Source: Eurosta solidaginis (taxonomy: Eukaryota; Arthropoda; Insecta; Diptera; Tephritidae). Taken from it: 64,000 nt of DNA. The stretch spans positions 130,191,689-130,255,688 of the forward strand of contig NC_090321.1 of the NCBI RefSeq assembly GCF_040869045.1, given 5' to 3'. Position numbers and translations under genes: made by a program. Below the pieces are notes generated by a model. It worked only from the letters and a program-made list of their open reading frames with translations, ran no database searches and was not told the DNA's origin. This document shows positions 12,123 to 23,130 of this stretch, in pieces. The number at the start of each line of letters is the position of its first letter. The first letter of the stretch is position 1.

Positions 12123-12880
12123 CTCAGAACAAAAATCAGCACAACTGCTAAAACGTTCTGACTGGAGAAGATCCTGCCAGCTTGATCTTAACTTAGCTGA
12201 AAATTTGCTCATAAGCAAAATTCGCTAGATCTTGCCTGGACAGAGATCCTGCCATCTCACAAACAGCTCACTAACTGCCAAGAATTTGAAAAGAAAGGAC
12301 TAAAGATCCTGCCAAACTAAAGTAGTCCTGAACGTAACAAGATACAAAGAAAGAAGATATTTTACGCTACAAAGAGGATTCAAAAAATTGTTTGCTAACA
12401 TCATCAGGAGCTGAACAAATTAAAACCAAAATCATCAGTTATGAAAATTAGAGCAAATCAGAATCGAAGGATGACTGATCAAGTAAACACATAAGCGAAG
12501 TGGAATAAAAAGGCAATAAGGAGAACGGATCAAATAAAAACGTAAGCAAGCTGGAATAAAAATGACGGATCAAATATAAGCAAAAGAGGTGGAATAAATG
12601 TTGGAAATCTTCAGCAACAGCAAATTAACGGCAAACTACATCCAGACCGACAAGGAGTTATAAATATTTAAGTATACATTTTTAGAATCAATTGAGCGGC
12701 CTCAGGGACGCTAAACCATTAGCAAAAACGAAAGTTTTTGCTTAGGATTTTTTTTCTTTTCTCTTTAAGTAGGAAATAAAATTAGTTGCAATTTTTTTTA
12801 AACATTGAACAAATATCTTTTAAATAGAAAATCTGTACTATTCAATCTGAAAAACAAAGGCTCAGCTATCTCCTTTAGTT
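12123..12880 (+). other. LTR element leader region with a conserved hairpin
   Basis: This is untranslated leader between the primer site and gag. It contains repeated GATCCTGCCA-like scraps (12170, 12245, 12305) echoing the primer site. A block starting GAATCAATTGAGCGGCCTCA at about 12685 is shared with the second LTR element at about 24040. It ends in a 9-bp stem at 12721-12742 closed by a GAAA loop and followed by a T-rich run. Confidence 0.6.
12721..12742 (+). ncRNA. leader RNA hairpin, GAAA loop
   Basis: AGCAAAAAC pairs perfectly with GTTTTTGCT across a GAAA tetraloop closed by C-G. The same stem is present at 24076-24096 in the second element, with a TTC loop. Conservation of the stem with a changed loop suggests an RNA structure used by the element, possibly in packaging or translation; the role is inferred. 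Confidence 0.55.
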
Positions 12881-14553
12881 ATGCAAGAAATAAAAACTGA
12901 GGAAGATTTTCACAAAGTCTTTAAGAAGTGCGAAGACACCATTAGGGAATTTATAAAATTAGCAGAAGAAATTAAAATAAATAAAACAACTAAACAAGGT
13001 CCAACTCCGATTACAATAGAGGAATATCGGAGACGGAACAATCTTTATAAGAAGAAAACAATTCCTATAATACCTTCCCCGACAATAATAAGAAAAAGAA
13101 AACGGGGAGGTAAACAATTTAAAAAAAAGAAGGTAATAGCTGAAACCTTTAAACTACTAAATATCACTACCAATAAGGAGGATAGAATAAAATTGAAAGA
13201 AAAAATTAAAGAATTGAGAAATAAAAAATAAAAAATGAGCATAAATATTTTCTTAGTAAATTGGAACGATTAGGTCACCCTTATCAAAACCCTTCAAATT
13301 TAGAATTTCCATTTCCCGCCAAGATAGAAATGAAAAAATGGGAACAAATCTTAGAAGCGCTATCAGAAGAAAAATTAAAAGCAGATAAATCATACAAGTG
13401 CATAAACAAAAGTACTACCATAAAAACAGAAACGATAGCAAAACATTTAAACATAATTTTAGAAGCCTTAAATGTTATAAAAGAATTGATTAATAAAGTA
13501 AATCACATACTTACTGCCGACCACCAAAAAGAGGCTCAACAAATTTTCTCAACAGCACGGGATAAATTAGTATCTTCATTAGCAAGATATAACATCGAAA
13601 TCCCTATACCAACTACTATAGAAGAAAGTTTCCAAATTTATTTTAGTACCGTTCTAACTGAACCTTCAAGAAACCGTACCCCTTCACCATCATTTAGCCA
13701 AACCCCATCAGTGGAAGATCATAAACCACTGAATAACCCACTCATAAACGTCACAATGGCACAAACGGTAGTAGAGTTTATCAAAACTGCCTCATCAGTG
13801 CTGCCAGAGTTTGATGGCAAGCCTGAAAATTTATACAGTTTCTTAGATGCTCTTGATATTTTAGACCAAATCAAGGATACCCATGAAGCTTTAGCTATAA
13901 CCATGATATAGACAGAGTTAAAAGGCACGGTAAGGAACTTCATAAGTAACGAGAATACAATCGCACAAATAAAACTAAGACTAAAAACCGCAATCAAAGG
14001 CGAATCAGTAGAAGTTTTGACAGCAAAACTCCTGAATATCCAACAGCGTAGCAAAACTGCAAATCAATACACTGAAAAGATAGAGAAGATAACTAGGCCA
14101 TTGGAGGGAGCCTATATCTCGGACGGATTAAACCCAGAGCTAGCAACGAGATATGCTACCCAAGCAGCAGTAAAAGCTATGTGTAAGAACTGCTCCAATG
14201 ACAAAGTGAAAATGATAATGCAAGCAGGAACGTTCACAACAATGAACGACGCAATCTCAAAATTCACAAACAGCTGCACAGAAATCACAGGCAGCTCGAA
14301 TACAATTTTAAACATTCGTCTACAAAATCAATATCGAAGTAATTTCCGTGGAGGTTACCGAAGTAACAACTATGGGAACTACCGAGGTAGAAGATTTAGA
14401 CCACAACCGATATACAATAATAACACAGTAACAAATAATAATGCTCAAAGAGGAGCACAAACTCAAAGCGTCAATAGACAATACAACCAGACTCGTAATG
14501 TTCGAAATTGTACCCAGCAGGAAAACCAAGAAACTCCACTTCAAAATCAGTAG
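12881..14553 (+). pseudogene. gag of the 412/mdg1-like element, broken
   Basis: This would be the structural particle protein. Three frames cover it: 12881-13231 (lysine-rich, starts MQEIKTEEDFHKVF), 13261-13911, and 13912-14553. They are separated by a stop and frame change near 13231 and a TAG at 13909-13911. The middle part has the capsid-like VVEFIKTASSVLPEFDGK stretch; the last has the C-terminal capsid helices and an Asn/Arg/Gly-rich tail (NFRGGYRSNNYGNYRGRR) rather than a clear CCHC knuckle, as in 412-type gag. Confidence 0.75.
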
Positions 14554-15648
14554 ATAGAAAAATATATGTACTAAATCTACACTTAAATAGTTACATATCT
14601 ACAAGAACTTCATTAAATAACGCATTTTCAAATTTTTTAGTAGACACAGGAGCAGATACCTTCATAATTAAAAAGAATCAAGTACTTAATCATACAAAAA
14701 TTAATACAGAACAAATAACAGACTTAAAGGGCATCGGTCAGGGTACAACCAGTACATTAGGCACAATTAAAGCCGATTTAAAAGGCGATGACCTTCTAAT
14801 TTATCATAAATTTCACGTCGTAGAAGACGATTTTCCAATACCGTGTGATGGTATAATAGGTTTGGACTTTATAAAGAAATATAATTGTTGCTTTGGTAGC
14901 AATCCCAGTCCCCAGCAAACATGCGCTAATAGTTGCCAAAGCTATATTCGAGCATTTCATTTTGATTTATGGTCCTATGAAAACAATCCTAACAGATATG
15001 GGATCCGAATACAAAAATAAATTATTCGAAGAACTGTGCAAATTGCTAAAAGTTGAACACAAAAACTTAACACCATACCATCATCAAACTTTGGGCACTG
15101 TAGAACGTAGTCATAGAACGTTTAATGAATATGTACGTTCATATATATCCAGTGACAAAGATGATTGGGATGAATACCTAAAATATTTCGCGTACTGCTA
15201 CAACACGACCCCATCGACCGTACATAACTATTGCCCTTATGAGCTTATATTTGCGAAACCCCCCCCCCCCCCCCCCCCCATGTACGACTTCTTAAATGAG
15301 AATAAAATTAGCCCAGTATATAATCACGAGGCATACGATAAGGAAATTAAATATAGACTTCAAATAGCACAACAAAGAGCTAGAAAATTGGTAAAAGAAG
15401 CCAAGGAAAAACAAAAAATTAATTATGATAAAAGTAGCACCAGTAAGGAAATAAAATTAGGAGATTTAGTATTAGTAAAAGAAGAAGATAACCATAAGCT
15501 AGACCATAGATATAAAGGACGGTATAAAGTAAAGAAAATCGACGAAAATAACAATTTTACTTTAATACCATATAGACAGGAGTCTGGTAATAAGAACAAT
15601 AGGGATAAGGAACTAATAATCCATAAGAATAGACTTAAACCCATTTAA
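14554..15648 (+). pseudogene. protease fused by deletion to C-terminal integrase
   Basis: The plus-strand frame from 14508 carries the retropepsin active site FLVDTGADTFI at about 14634-14665 and its second conserved region GIIGLDFI at about 14855. Near 14890 the sequence jumps to integrase: TDMGSEYKNK (second catalytic Asp region), HHQTLGTVERSHRTFNEY (catalytic Glu) and a C-terminal GDLVLVKEEDN domain, ending at 15648. Reverse transcriptase, RNase H and the integrase N-terminus are lost. A run of 20 C at about 15260-15279 encodes a row of prolines inside integrase. The element depends on others for movement. Confidence 0.85.
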
Positions 15649-16060
15649 AATATTTTTTTTTAGCAAATAATCATTCCAATTTACCGGATTCATTAATAAA
15701 AATAATTTCTAAAAACAATCGGATTTTAGATGGGTCGACACATTTAAAATCCGGCAATAAAACAATTGTATAAAATTTTAATAAAATAAATTAAATAAAC
15801 AATATAAATAAAATAAGCAAAATTAAAAGATTTTTTCTTTCTCTACAATTTTGAAAAAATAAATGGACTTATACAAATATATATATGTAAAAATAACAAT
15901 AATTATAACAATAAAAATAGCATGGTCAACAGATCAAAAGCAAAGCAAACAACCTCTTTCACTACAATATCAAATAACAATAAAATATCAAAACAATTGA
16001 AAATATGACAAAAGGTCTTATACAATTGTCCACAAAACAATTATATAACACTTTTTTTCT
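15649..16060 (+). other. 3' untranslated region of the LTR element
   Basis: AT-rich noncoding sequence. Near 15720-15755 CGGATTTTA and TAAAATCCG can pair around a GTCGACACATT-containing loop. A related version (GTCGACACATTTAAAA) is found at about 26325 in the second element. No open frame of note. Confidence 0.5.
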
Positions 16061-16071
16061 AAGGTGGATGG
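16061..16071 (+). other. polypurine tract
   Basis: AAGGTGGATGG lies directly before the 3' LTR, the place where plus-strand DNA synthesis is primed. The second element has AAAAGGCCGATGG at the same place (26796-26806), which supports kinship. Confidence 0.7.
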
Positions 16072-16569
16072 TGTAGCATTATACGTCACACACTGTATTG
16101 TATCATTATATGCAACACCTACTGTAACATACTTGCGGCTTTACGCATAACAAATTCAAATATATTTTAGTAATAATCATATTACAATTATTGATCTAAC
16201 CCAGACGGCACGGAATGCCGAATATGAGACACATATCACAGTTAATAAATTATACATATAAACACACAACCCATTGTAATATACATACAAACATTCAACT
16301 AATTGTGGGAAAATACCAAAATATTCAAACTGATCTGCTGACATGTATGGAGTTATGCATACAAAACTACATGTATACAAAGACTGTATACAAACGTACA
16401 TGTATGCATAACCCATTTCCTATGTACTTATTTTTAGTTATTAGTATTAAGATATTTATGAATGTATAGGTTAAGTAAATTAGTATAAAAGACAATAATT
16501 TATTCAATAAAGGAGAGACTTAATGTCGCACAATCAAACGTGCAACGTCTTTCAATTACGAATATTTCA
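16072..16569 (+). repeat. 3' LTR of the 412/mdg1-like element (empty site for copy B)
   Basis: This is a 498-bp LTR from TGTAGCATT to TATTTCA. It has TATAAAAG at 16484-16491 and AATAAA near 16504. At 16429-16440 it shows the uninterrupted sequence into which the Helentron-like copy B went in the other LTR, giving an internal control for that insertion. The four bases after it, AACC, duplicate 8390-8393. Confidence 0.9.
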
Positions 16570-16573
16570 AACC

Positions 16574-16699
16574 CTGCTCCTGGCGATTTTTGTATTGTTC
16601 AGAGAGTACCACTATGTCATATCCTCCTTCATAGACTGTTTGGGACAATAGCTCTTGGGCTGCCTCGCAATGGTTTAAATTGAGCTGCAATACCCTCAT
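16574..16699 (-). pseudogene. R1-like ORF2, first 42 codons
   Basis: This is the start of ORF2 on the far side of the inserted LTR element. The ATG at 16699-16697 overlaps the ORF1 stop. The text reads MRVLQLNLNHCEAAQELL and later VVLSEQY, the first two motifs of the apurinic-type endonuclease (Asn and catalytic Glu). 126 bases, in frame with 8393 downward once one AACC is removed. Confidence 0.85.
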
Positions 16700-18128
16700 G
16701 AGACAGTCATTTTGCTGCCCTCTCGTTGTGGGCATTTAAAACTGCCTGCTGAATGTTGTCCCCCACATAGCGCGCATTTCGGCGCGTTTTCGCAACTTGC
16801 AGCCTTATGACCTTCCTGGCCGCATTTCCTGCATAGGCTAGACCTATCTACAGTCTCCTTACATTTCTGAGCTATATGCCCGTAGCCCCAGCACCTATAA
16901 CAGCGTTTATCTTGCTTGAGCTCTCTAATTCGGCCGGAAACCCATCCTACCCGGATTCTTTGCGTATTAAGAACCGCCTTGGCATCATCCGCTGTAAGGA
17001 TTATAAGTTCCAACTTCGTGCCACTGTACCCTGTGCGTATGCTTTTTATGGCAGCTACATCTGGAAGTTTGATGTTGCATTGCTGGTGGAGGGCGTTGCA
17101 AATCTCCTCGGGCGTAGTAATCTCATCGAGATCTCTGCACTGTAGCGTGACCATTTGGGACTTTGTTATAACTTTAGCCGAGTCCTTTAGTACCGCTTCA
17201 ATTTCTGCTTGGTACGCGCTTGTTTTCCCATCTTGCGATATTTTCAGCTCTAGTAACAGCTCTCCTTTCGCCGTTCTTCTAATCGTTTTGACGTCATCAG
17301 CCAGGGATTTTAATTCGTCGCATCTTCTCACTTTACGCAATATGTCGGCGTACGTCGCCTCCCCCGCCTTGGAAATGATGATTGCATCCGGCCTAGCCTT
17401 AAGTGGTTTTTTTTGCTCTTCTTTTTAGCAAACTGCCACTCTCCCGTCTTTTGGGCTGCAGTTTCCTCTTTCCGCTCCGTCTTCTCTTGCGTTTCGTGCC
17501 GTCGTTTGTGACCACCCACGTGCTCTGGCAAGACGTCTTTTATTGTAGTAGTGGGTTCTACCACGTTGTTCTCCTTGGTCGAGTACGAATTATTCCTCGG
17601 TCGACTTCCTGGGGGTGATGGACATCTATCCTTGGCATATTCGCTTGCACGCAATTTATGTTCTAAATTCTTTACCTCTAGGGCCGATTCGATGTACAGC
17701 ACTTTTATTACGGAGGCCAAGCGCTTGATTTCCGCGTGTATATTATTACGCCCTATGAAGAACTGCATCAAGTCCTCAATCGCCTTGCCTAACTTGGTCA
17801 TCTTTTTTTCTCCAGGGGGGTTTTGCTGATTTAACGCAGCTGACGCCTGCTTAATTAGCTCACTTAATAATGGTGTGCCCGTTTGAGCCTTGCTGTTGGA
17901 GTTCTTTTTGCAAAGCTTCGGTGTAGCACCCGGCGACAACGCTCCTTGCTTGCTTTCGGCCTCCGATCCTTTGGGTTTCGTTACCACTTGCGACGAATTG
18001 TTAAGGTCCCCAGCCGATGGGCCACGCCCTTCTGGAGAGCGAACTAGCTTCCTTCCTACAAATGGATTGAACGCCATTTCATTCTCCTGTGTTTGGTTTT
18101 TTATTTTAGTGTTGTTGTTGCTCATCAT
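16696..18128 (-). pseudogene. R1-like ORF1 (gag-like, three zinc knuckles), frameshifted
   Basis: This would be the RNA-binding protein of the retrotransposon particle. The N-terminal part from 18128 is low-complexity and charged (MMSNNNTKIKN start, about 266 codons). A frame change occurs at the run of eight T on the plus strand at 17407-17414. The C-terminal part reads ARPDAIIISKAGEATYADIL, then an RNA-recognition-like region, then three knuckles: CYRCWGYGHIAQKC, CRKCGQEGHKAASC and CALCGGQHSAGSFKC. Three CCHC knuckles in this layout are typical of R1-clade ORF1. A single homopolymer change would explain the break, so it could be recent or a sequencing artefact. Confidence 0.85.
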
Positions 18129-18840
18129 TTATTTAATTGGGTCCCCACTTGAGGCGCTATCTTGGTCCGAGTGTGCAGTTACCTATATAGATCCCGTGAT
18201 TGTCTATGTGAAGGCAGGGAGGCCACGTGAAGGTTGACGCAGTCCCTCATGAGGACTCCGTTCAGAGCCAGATCAGTATTAATCGGGAGGATCTCAACCG
18301 AACCTGCACCACCAACTTAATGATGACGGACTTTGAACGTACCCCAAGGTCTGCCAAGGTTTTAACGGGACGGAGACGAATGGGACATTAACCGGAAAGT
18401 CATTTCGACGGTGTGTCAATCCGTGTACTGAGATTTCTGAATGCCACATTCGCCAGCCCTTAACAAACATATCCGAGTCGTTGATTCCAGTATACCTTAA
18501 TTAAGACCTTACTGGTCTCAGTCTTAATGTGACAATCACCTTAAATTTACAAATAATTTACCTCTTTACCTTCCTGAGTGTATCCCACGTCGTATAGTTG
18601 CCTCCCTATCTTGGGTAGGTATTCCCTCGAAGCAACCCCGTACTAGGCTGTGGATGCTTAATTCAGGGCGGCATCTACTCTCCCTGCCACTGGAAGTTCA
18701 CAGGGTGCTTTAGGCCTTTTAAGCCAAACCCTCCTCACCAGCCGCTCTGGGTCGAGGGCTGCTTATTTGATATTCGCAGCTAACCTAATTAATAGGCCGT
18801 TCACTGTCCGCCAGCAGTTACCCCCTTGGCCTGAGCTCAG
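18129..18840 (-). other. 5' untranslated region of the R1-like element
   Basis: About 710 bp between the ORF1 start and the target duplication. It is GC-richer than its surroundings, has no long frame, and ends at the 16-bp duplication. It would hold the internal promoter of the element. Confidence 0.6.
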
Positions 18841-18856
18841 CCTCATTAATACCTTT

Positions 18857-19322
18857 AATTTGATACCCATATCGTACAAACACCTTTATGAAGATATCTC
18901 GGAAAGGGGTCCACCTATAGAACTAAGGCCCACTCCCTTTTAAAATACGCATTAACACCTTTCATTTGATACCCATATCGTACAAACACATTCTAGAGTC
19001 ACCCCTGGTCCACCTTTATGGCGATATCCCGAGAAGACGTCCATCTATGGAACTAAGGCGTACACCCTTTTAAAATACTTATTAACACCTTTCATTTGAT
19101 ACCCATATCGTACCAACAAACTCTAGATTCACCCCTGGTACACCTTTATGGCGATATCTCGAAAAGGCGTCCACCTATAGAACTAAGGCCCACTGCCTTT
19201 AAAATAATCATTAACACCTTTCATTTGATACCCATATCGTACAAACACATTCTAGAGTCACCCCTGGTCCACCTTTATGGCGAAAACTCGAAAAGGCGTC
19301 CACCTATAGAACTAAGGCCCAC
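18857..19322. repeat. Helentron-like repeat, copy A, right part (satellite units)
   Basis: About 3.5 units of the same satellite as in copy B (TTTGATACCCATATCGTACA repeated at about 18863, 18965, 19096 and 19224). It continues copy A from 5326 across the R1-like insertion. It breaks off at 19322, where the sequence of the hAT-type element begins, so its proper 3' end is not here. Confidence 0.8.
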
Positions 19323-19329
19323 GATTAGG

Positions 19330-20335
19330 GCCGGCGATTAAAAGTACTAAGACATTTTTTAATTCAGGAGAGTCTTTAGTTGTTCCATGTGCAAATTTTA
19401 AGCCGAATTTCAAAAGCAACGAATATTTATAATGATTTTTTGCCTGGGCCTGAGGAGACAATAGATAGATAGATAGATAATTAATTGAGGATCGCACTGC
19501 GACCATTGGTCTATTGTGCCCTCAACTGCTTCACAGCACCTCATCCAAGCCTTCTCTGATGAACCCTAGCAGTTCGCCTGGCTTGAGGGATTTGATGTGA
19601 GAATGCTCTGGTCATGGTGAGCCCTTAAACTTAGCCTTACGTCTTAAGATTGCGTCACATTCCAGGAGTACATGTTCCGCCGACTCCGCTGATCGATCAC
19701 AAAATTGGCATGTGTTGTTCGATAGTATGCCCAGCTTCTGCATGTGGCTGTTCAGTCTACAATGTCCTGTAGGAATAGCTGTTAGGATCCTTAGAGGAGA
19801 AATAAAAACTTCAAACAAAAAGTTATTTCTCAGGGGGTACGCGGTTTAGAGGTACTAAGAAATTTTTTTTAATTTAGGAGAGTCTTTAGTTGTTCCATGT
19901 GCTTATCTTAAACCGAATTTCAAAAGCAACGAATATTGATAATGAGTTTTTGCCTGGGCCTGAGGAGACAATAAAAACATCAAACAAAAATGTGTTTCTC
20001 AGGGGGCCCGCGATTTAGAGGTACTAAGATATTTGTTTTAATTCAGGAGAGTCTTAAGTTGTTCGATGTGCAAATTTTAAGCCGAATTTCAAATGCAACG
20101 AATATTTATAATGAATTATTGCCTGTGCCTGAGGAGACAATAAATACATCAAACAAAAATGTGTTTCTCAGGGAATCCGCGATTTAGAGGTACTAAGATA
20201 TTTTTTTAATTCAGGCGAGTCTTTAGTTGTTCCATGTACAAATTTTAAGCAGAATTTCAAATGCAACGAATATTTATAATGATTTTTTTGCCTGGGCCTC
20301 AGGAGACAGTAAAAACATCAAACAAAAATGTATGT
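19330..20335. repeat. ~165-bp tandem repeat, four units
   Basis: Units contain GTACTAAGA, AATTCAGGAGAGTCTTTAGT, TTGTTCCATGTGCAAATTTT, AAGCAACGAATATTTATAAT and GCCTGGGCCTGAGGAGACAA. They begin near 19330, 19834, 20003 and 20170. The first is split by a non-LTR fragment at 19462-19808. They form the 5' region of the hAT-type element and may contain repeated transposase-binding sites, which is inference. Confidence 0.75.
19462..19808 (-). pseudogene. non-LTR retrotransposon 3' scrap (RNase H-bearing group)
   Basis: On the minus strand the end of a coding region reads IPTGHCRLNSHMQKLGILSN, then a CQFCDRSAESAEHVLLEC zinc-like motif and KFKGSP before the stop. A tail of TAGATAGATAGATA units (19462-19480) is the 3' end. 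The TGHCRLNSH text is characteristic of the region just after RNase H in I/LOA/R1-type elements. Only the last about 350 bp inserted, a typical 5' truncation. Confidence 0.65.
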
Positions 20336-20439
20336 TTACATGAATCCGAAATAGTAAAATTTTCGTGGTGACACTGATGAAGTTTCATCTTCAAAAAGTC
20401 TTCCAACAATACCACCAACTCTGTATCACAGTTCAGATT

Positions 20440-22197
20440 ATTTAAACGACTTCGACATCGGCACCGTGAATAATGAGTTTTTGCGATCTGAAGAAGTCAA
20501 CCAAATAATTCGTCGAGGTCATCAAAAGTCTCCTGTTATTTTTCCACGTGATTGTATTGACGAGGTATTTCCTACCTCATTGTTAAACAGAATCTTCCTA
20601 AATGGAGAGAAAGTTGAGCGTGACTGGTTATTGTGGGGTGCCAGTAGCAATTCTTTTTATTGCCTGCCATGTCTGTTAAGCACCAATTCTTTAAATCGAC
20701 CTAAAATTTGTTGTCCTGGCGGATATTCGAAATTCCAGGTATGGAAGAAGCCATACGATAAAATACCATCACACGAAAATACTCAAGATCAGATTAAATG
20801 TTATATTCAATGGCCATCTTTACAAAATCTAATTCAAAAGGAGACTACAATTGATACACTTATCAATGACTAGCTAATCACTGAAACTCAAAAGTGGAAA
20901 GAAATTTTATATAGAATTTTGGACACTATTTTATTATTGGGTGAAAGAGGCCTAGCTTCAAAGGCGAAAGTATATATCTTGGTGAACGAAACGATGGACA
21001 TTTTTTGGGCATCTAAGATCTCATAAGCCATTATGATCCGATACTTATAGATCATTTGGAGAAAGTTAGGATTTCACAACAGCATCACAAACGTTTACAC
21101 ATTCACTGTCTTTCCCCAGACATTCAGAACGAATTTATAGAAATTTGTGCAAAGCACAACTATATTAGCTCAAGGTAAGAAAGCCAAGTATTTTGCTATT
21201 ATCGTTGATGCTATGCCTGATGCTAGTCACGTTGCTACGTTCATTTTGCGCTAACTCCATTTCAATTCGAAAGCAACAAATTTTACAATTCAAGAACGGT
21301 TTTTGGATTTCGTGAATTGTAACCAAAAAACTGGTCACAAAAGCCAAATTTGACTGCACAAGCATACGTAGATGCTGTCCTCAATTTGGTTCAAAATACT
21401 GACTACCATTAATGAAAGCAACGTGGGTCCTCCAAGCTAGAGACGCCACCATAGATTTTGAGGTCCGACATTTAGATGCCTTATTAGCATCTTTGAAGTT
21501 GATCAGGAACCAATGTGAAACAATTTTAAGCGAATGCAAAACAGTTGCTATTCAATTGAACATCTCCCCAAAGTTTCCGGACATTCGAAAGAGAAAACCC
21601 AAAAGACGTTCTGAAGATAATTTAAATGAGATGATTACGAATGATTCAGAGTCTGATTTTAAAAACAATACATTCCTGGTGATCGTTGATTCGGTAATCA
21701 CTGGCATTACTGAACGATTTGCAGCTATGAAAAATTTGAGCGAGCAATTTGAAGACATGGATGAAACTACGGTTCGGGCGAGCGCACCAAAATTTGTCGA
21801 AAAATACAAGTCAGACAAAGCTTAAAATACGAAATAATTCACTTGAAACACATTTACGAAGCAAATTTTGAGAAAGGTCTGTCATCATTGGAATTGCTAA
21901 ATGCCATCTACATATGTTCAAAATCTGTATACGATTTTCCCCAACATTTGTGTTGCTTTACGTATCTTTTGCACTATACCTGTCACTGTAGCTAGTGCAG
22001 AACGATCCTTCAGCGTACTTTCAAGGATCAAAAACTTTCATAGATCGTGTTCATCTCAAGAACGACTTTTAGGACTTGTCAGGCTTTGTGTTGAATCCGT
22101 TTTGGCAAAACAGTTAAATTTTGATATTATTATAATTTTGCAACGAAAAAAAGCAAGTAAAGCACTCTTTGATATCCGAACTTTCTATATTGAATAA
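20440..22197 (+). pseudogene. hAT transposase (ZMYM1-like group), broken
   Basis: This would cut and paste the surrounding element. The first frame (20466-20873) carries an N-terminal zinc-finger-like stretch (WLLWGASSNSFYCLPCLL) as in TTF/ZMYM-type hAT proteins. The middle (20880-21410) has many stops. The frame 21412-21825 is a charged helical region (RKRKPKRR). The last (21901-22197) is the hAT dimerisation domain: NICVALRIFCTIPVTVASAE followed by RSFSVLSRIKNF and QERLLGLVRLCVESVLAK. At least four frame changes; dead. Confidence 0.8.
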
Positions 22198-22540
22198 TTA
22201 AAATTTATAATCATCATTAAATTTATCAGAAATGTATTAAAATATTACCAAATAACTAGAAAAGATTATTTGAAACAATATGTGGCTGCTAAAAGAGAAT
22301 TTTATTTCTACGTTACAATAAAATAGTATAAATAGTAAATATTCTGTGATAATTTTATTGTCAGCTCTTAGTCTAAAAATCATTTATTGATGTGGCAAAA
22401 ATTTTGTTTCATGTTATCCATCAATAATAATTCATGAATGAGACGTCATTAATTCAAGTTAATCAAATGTATTAGTGGATTTTTATAGAGGGCCCGTAAA
22501 CTTTTTAGTCCCGGGCCCGGATTTTCTCTCTGCGGCCCTG

Positions 22541-23130
22541 AATGGTAGCACTGCCACAGAATGTTTTCCAACAGAAACGGGTGTTAAACAAGGCTGCTTA
22601 CTTAGCCCGTTACTATTTGCTCTTTTCCTGGACGATTTGGTGAATCACTTGCCAAAGGGTATTACGTTTGGGGGCATCCATATAAAGATACTTATGTATG
22701 CCGATGATGTAGTTATCTTAGCAGAAACCCCAAAACAATTACAGAAAATGATCAACAAACTAGAGGAGTAATGTAGTGACTGGGGGCTTACAATTAATAC
22801 GAATAAAAAACAAGTACTTATATTCAGTGTCTCAAAAGGTAGATACTGTAGAGATGAAAAGTGACATTTGTTTGGACAAGAGTTGGAGAAGGTTCAGGAA
22901 TACAAGTATCTAGGAGTAGTTATAACGTACAATGCATCGTACCATAAACATTTGTCAAGTAAGCTTAAATCAGCAAAATACGCTATGAAGAGCACATGGA
23001 GATCTTTTTTGTCTAAAAAATACATTCCTCATAGTCATAAGTACCAATTATTTGCAGCTGTACGAACAGTATTGGACTGTGCATCAGAAGTGTGAGGAAT
23101 TGAAAAGTTGATGAGATACTTTATTTAAAT
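22541..23130 (+). pseudogene. non-LTR retrotransposon reverse transcriptase, first piece
   Basis: Plus-strand frames read TGVKQGCLLSPLLFALFLDD (RT motif region), then catalytic YADD in ILMYADDVVILAET, a stop near 22770, and the thumb region EYKYLGVVITYNASYHKHLS. The 5' part of the element is absent. The reading continues at 27775 beyond the inserted LTR element. The clade cannot be fixed from this piece. Confidence 0.75.

Larger units (their letters stand above)
8394..16569 (+). mobile_element. 412/mdg1-like LTR retrotransposon, internally deleted
   Basis: This is a Gypsy-superfamily element with two LTRs (8394-12107 and 16072-16569), a tRNA-Arg-type primer site, gag, protease, the C-terminal half of integrase and a purine tract. 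It is flanked by AACC at 8390-8393 and 16570-16573, a 4-bp target duplication. The reverse transcriptase, RNase H and first part of integrase are missing: protease joins integrase near 14890. It sits inside ORF2 of the R1-like element and has itself received a 3196-bp repeat in its 5' LTR. Without that insert it is about 5.0 kb. It cannot move alone. Confidence 0.9.
5327..18840 (-). mobile_element. R1-like non-LTR retrotransposon, full length, interrupted
   Basis: This is a complete-looking non-LTR element on the minus strand. It has a 5' untranslated region (18840-18129), ORF1 with zinc knuckles (18128-16696), ORF2 with endonuclease and reverse transcriptase (16699-5682, split), a 3' untranslated region and a poly(A) tail next to 5327. 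The ORF1 stop and ORF2 start overlap as ATGA, as expected of R1-type elements. It carries a 16-bp target duplication. Without the LTR element inserted at 8394-16569 it would be about 5.3 kb. It did not insert into rDNA, so it belongs to a non-rDNA R1 relative. It is inactive because of an ORF1 frameshift and an ORF2 stop. Confidence 0.85.
19323..22540 (+). mobile_element. decayed hAT-type DNA transposon
   Basis: This holds a tandem-repeat region (19330-20335), then a broken hAT transposase (20440-22197), then a short AT-rich tail. Likely ends are TTAGGGCCGGCGATTAAAAG on the left, and GGGCCCGGATTTTCTCTCTG...GCGGCCCTG on the right, which read inward as (C/T)AGGGCCG. The inverted match is short, so the exact ends are tentative. 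It lies between copy A of the Helentron-like repeat and a non-LTR fragment. Confidence 0.6.
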
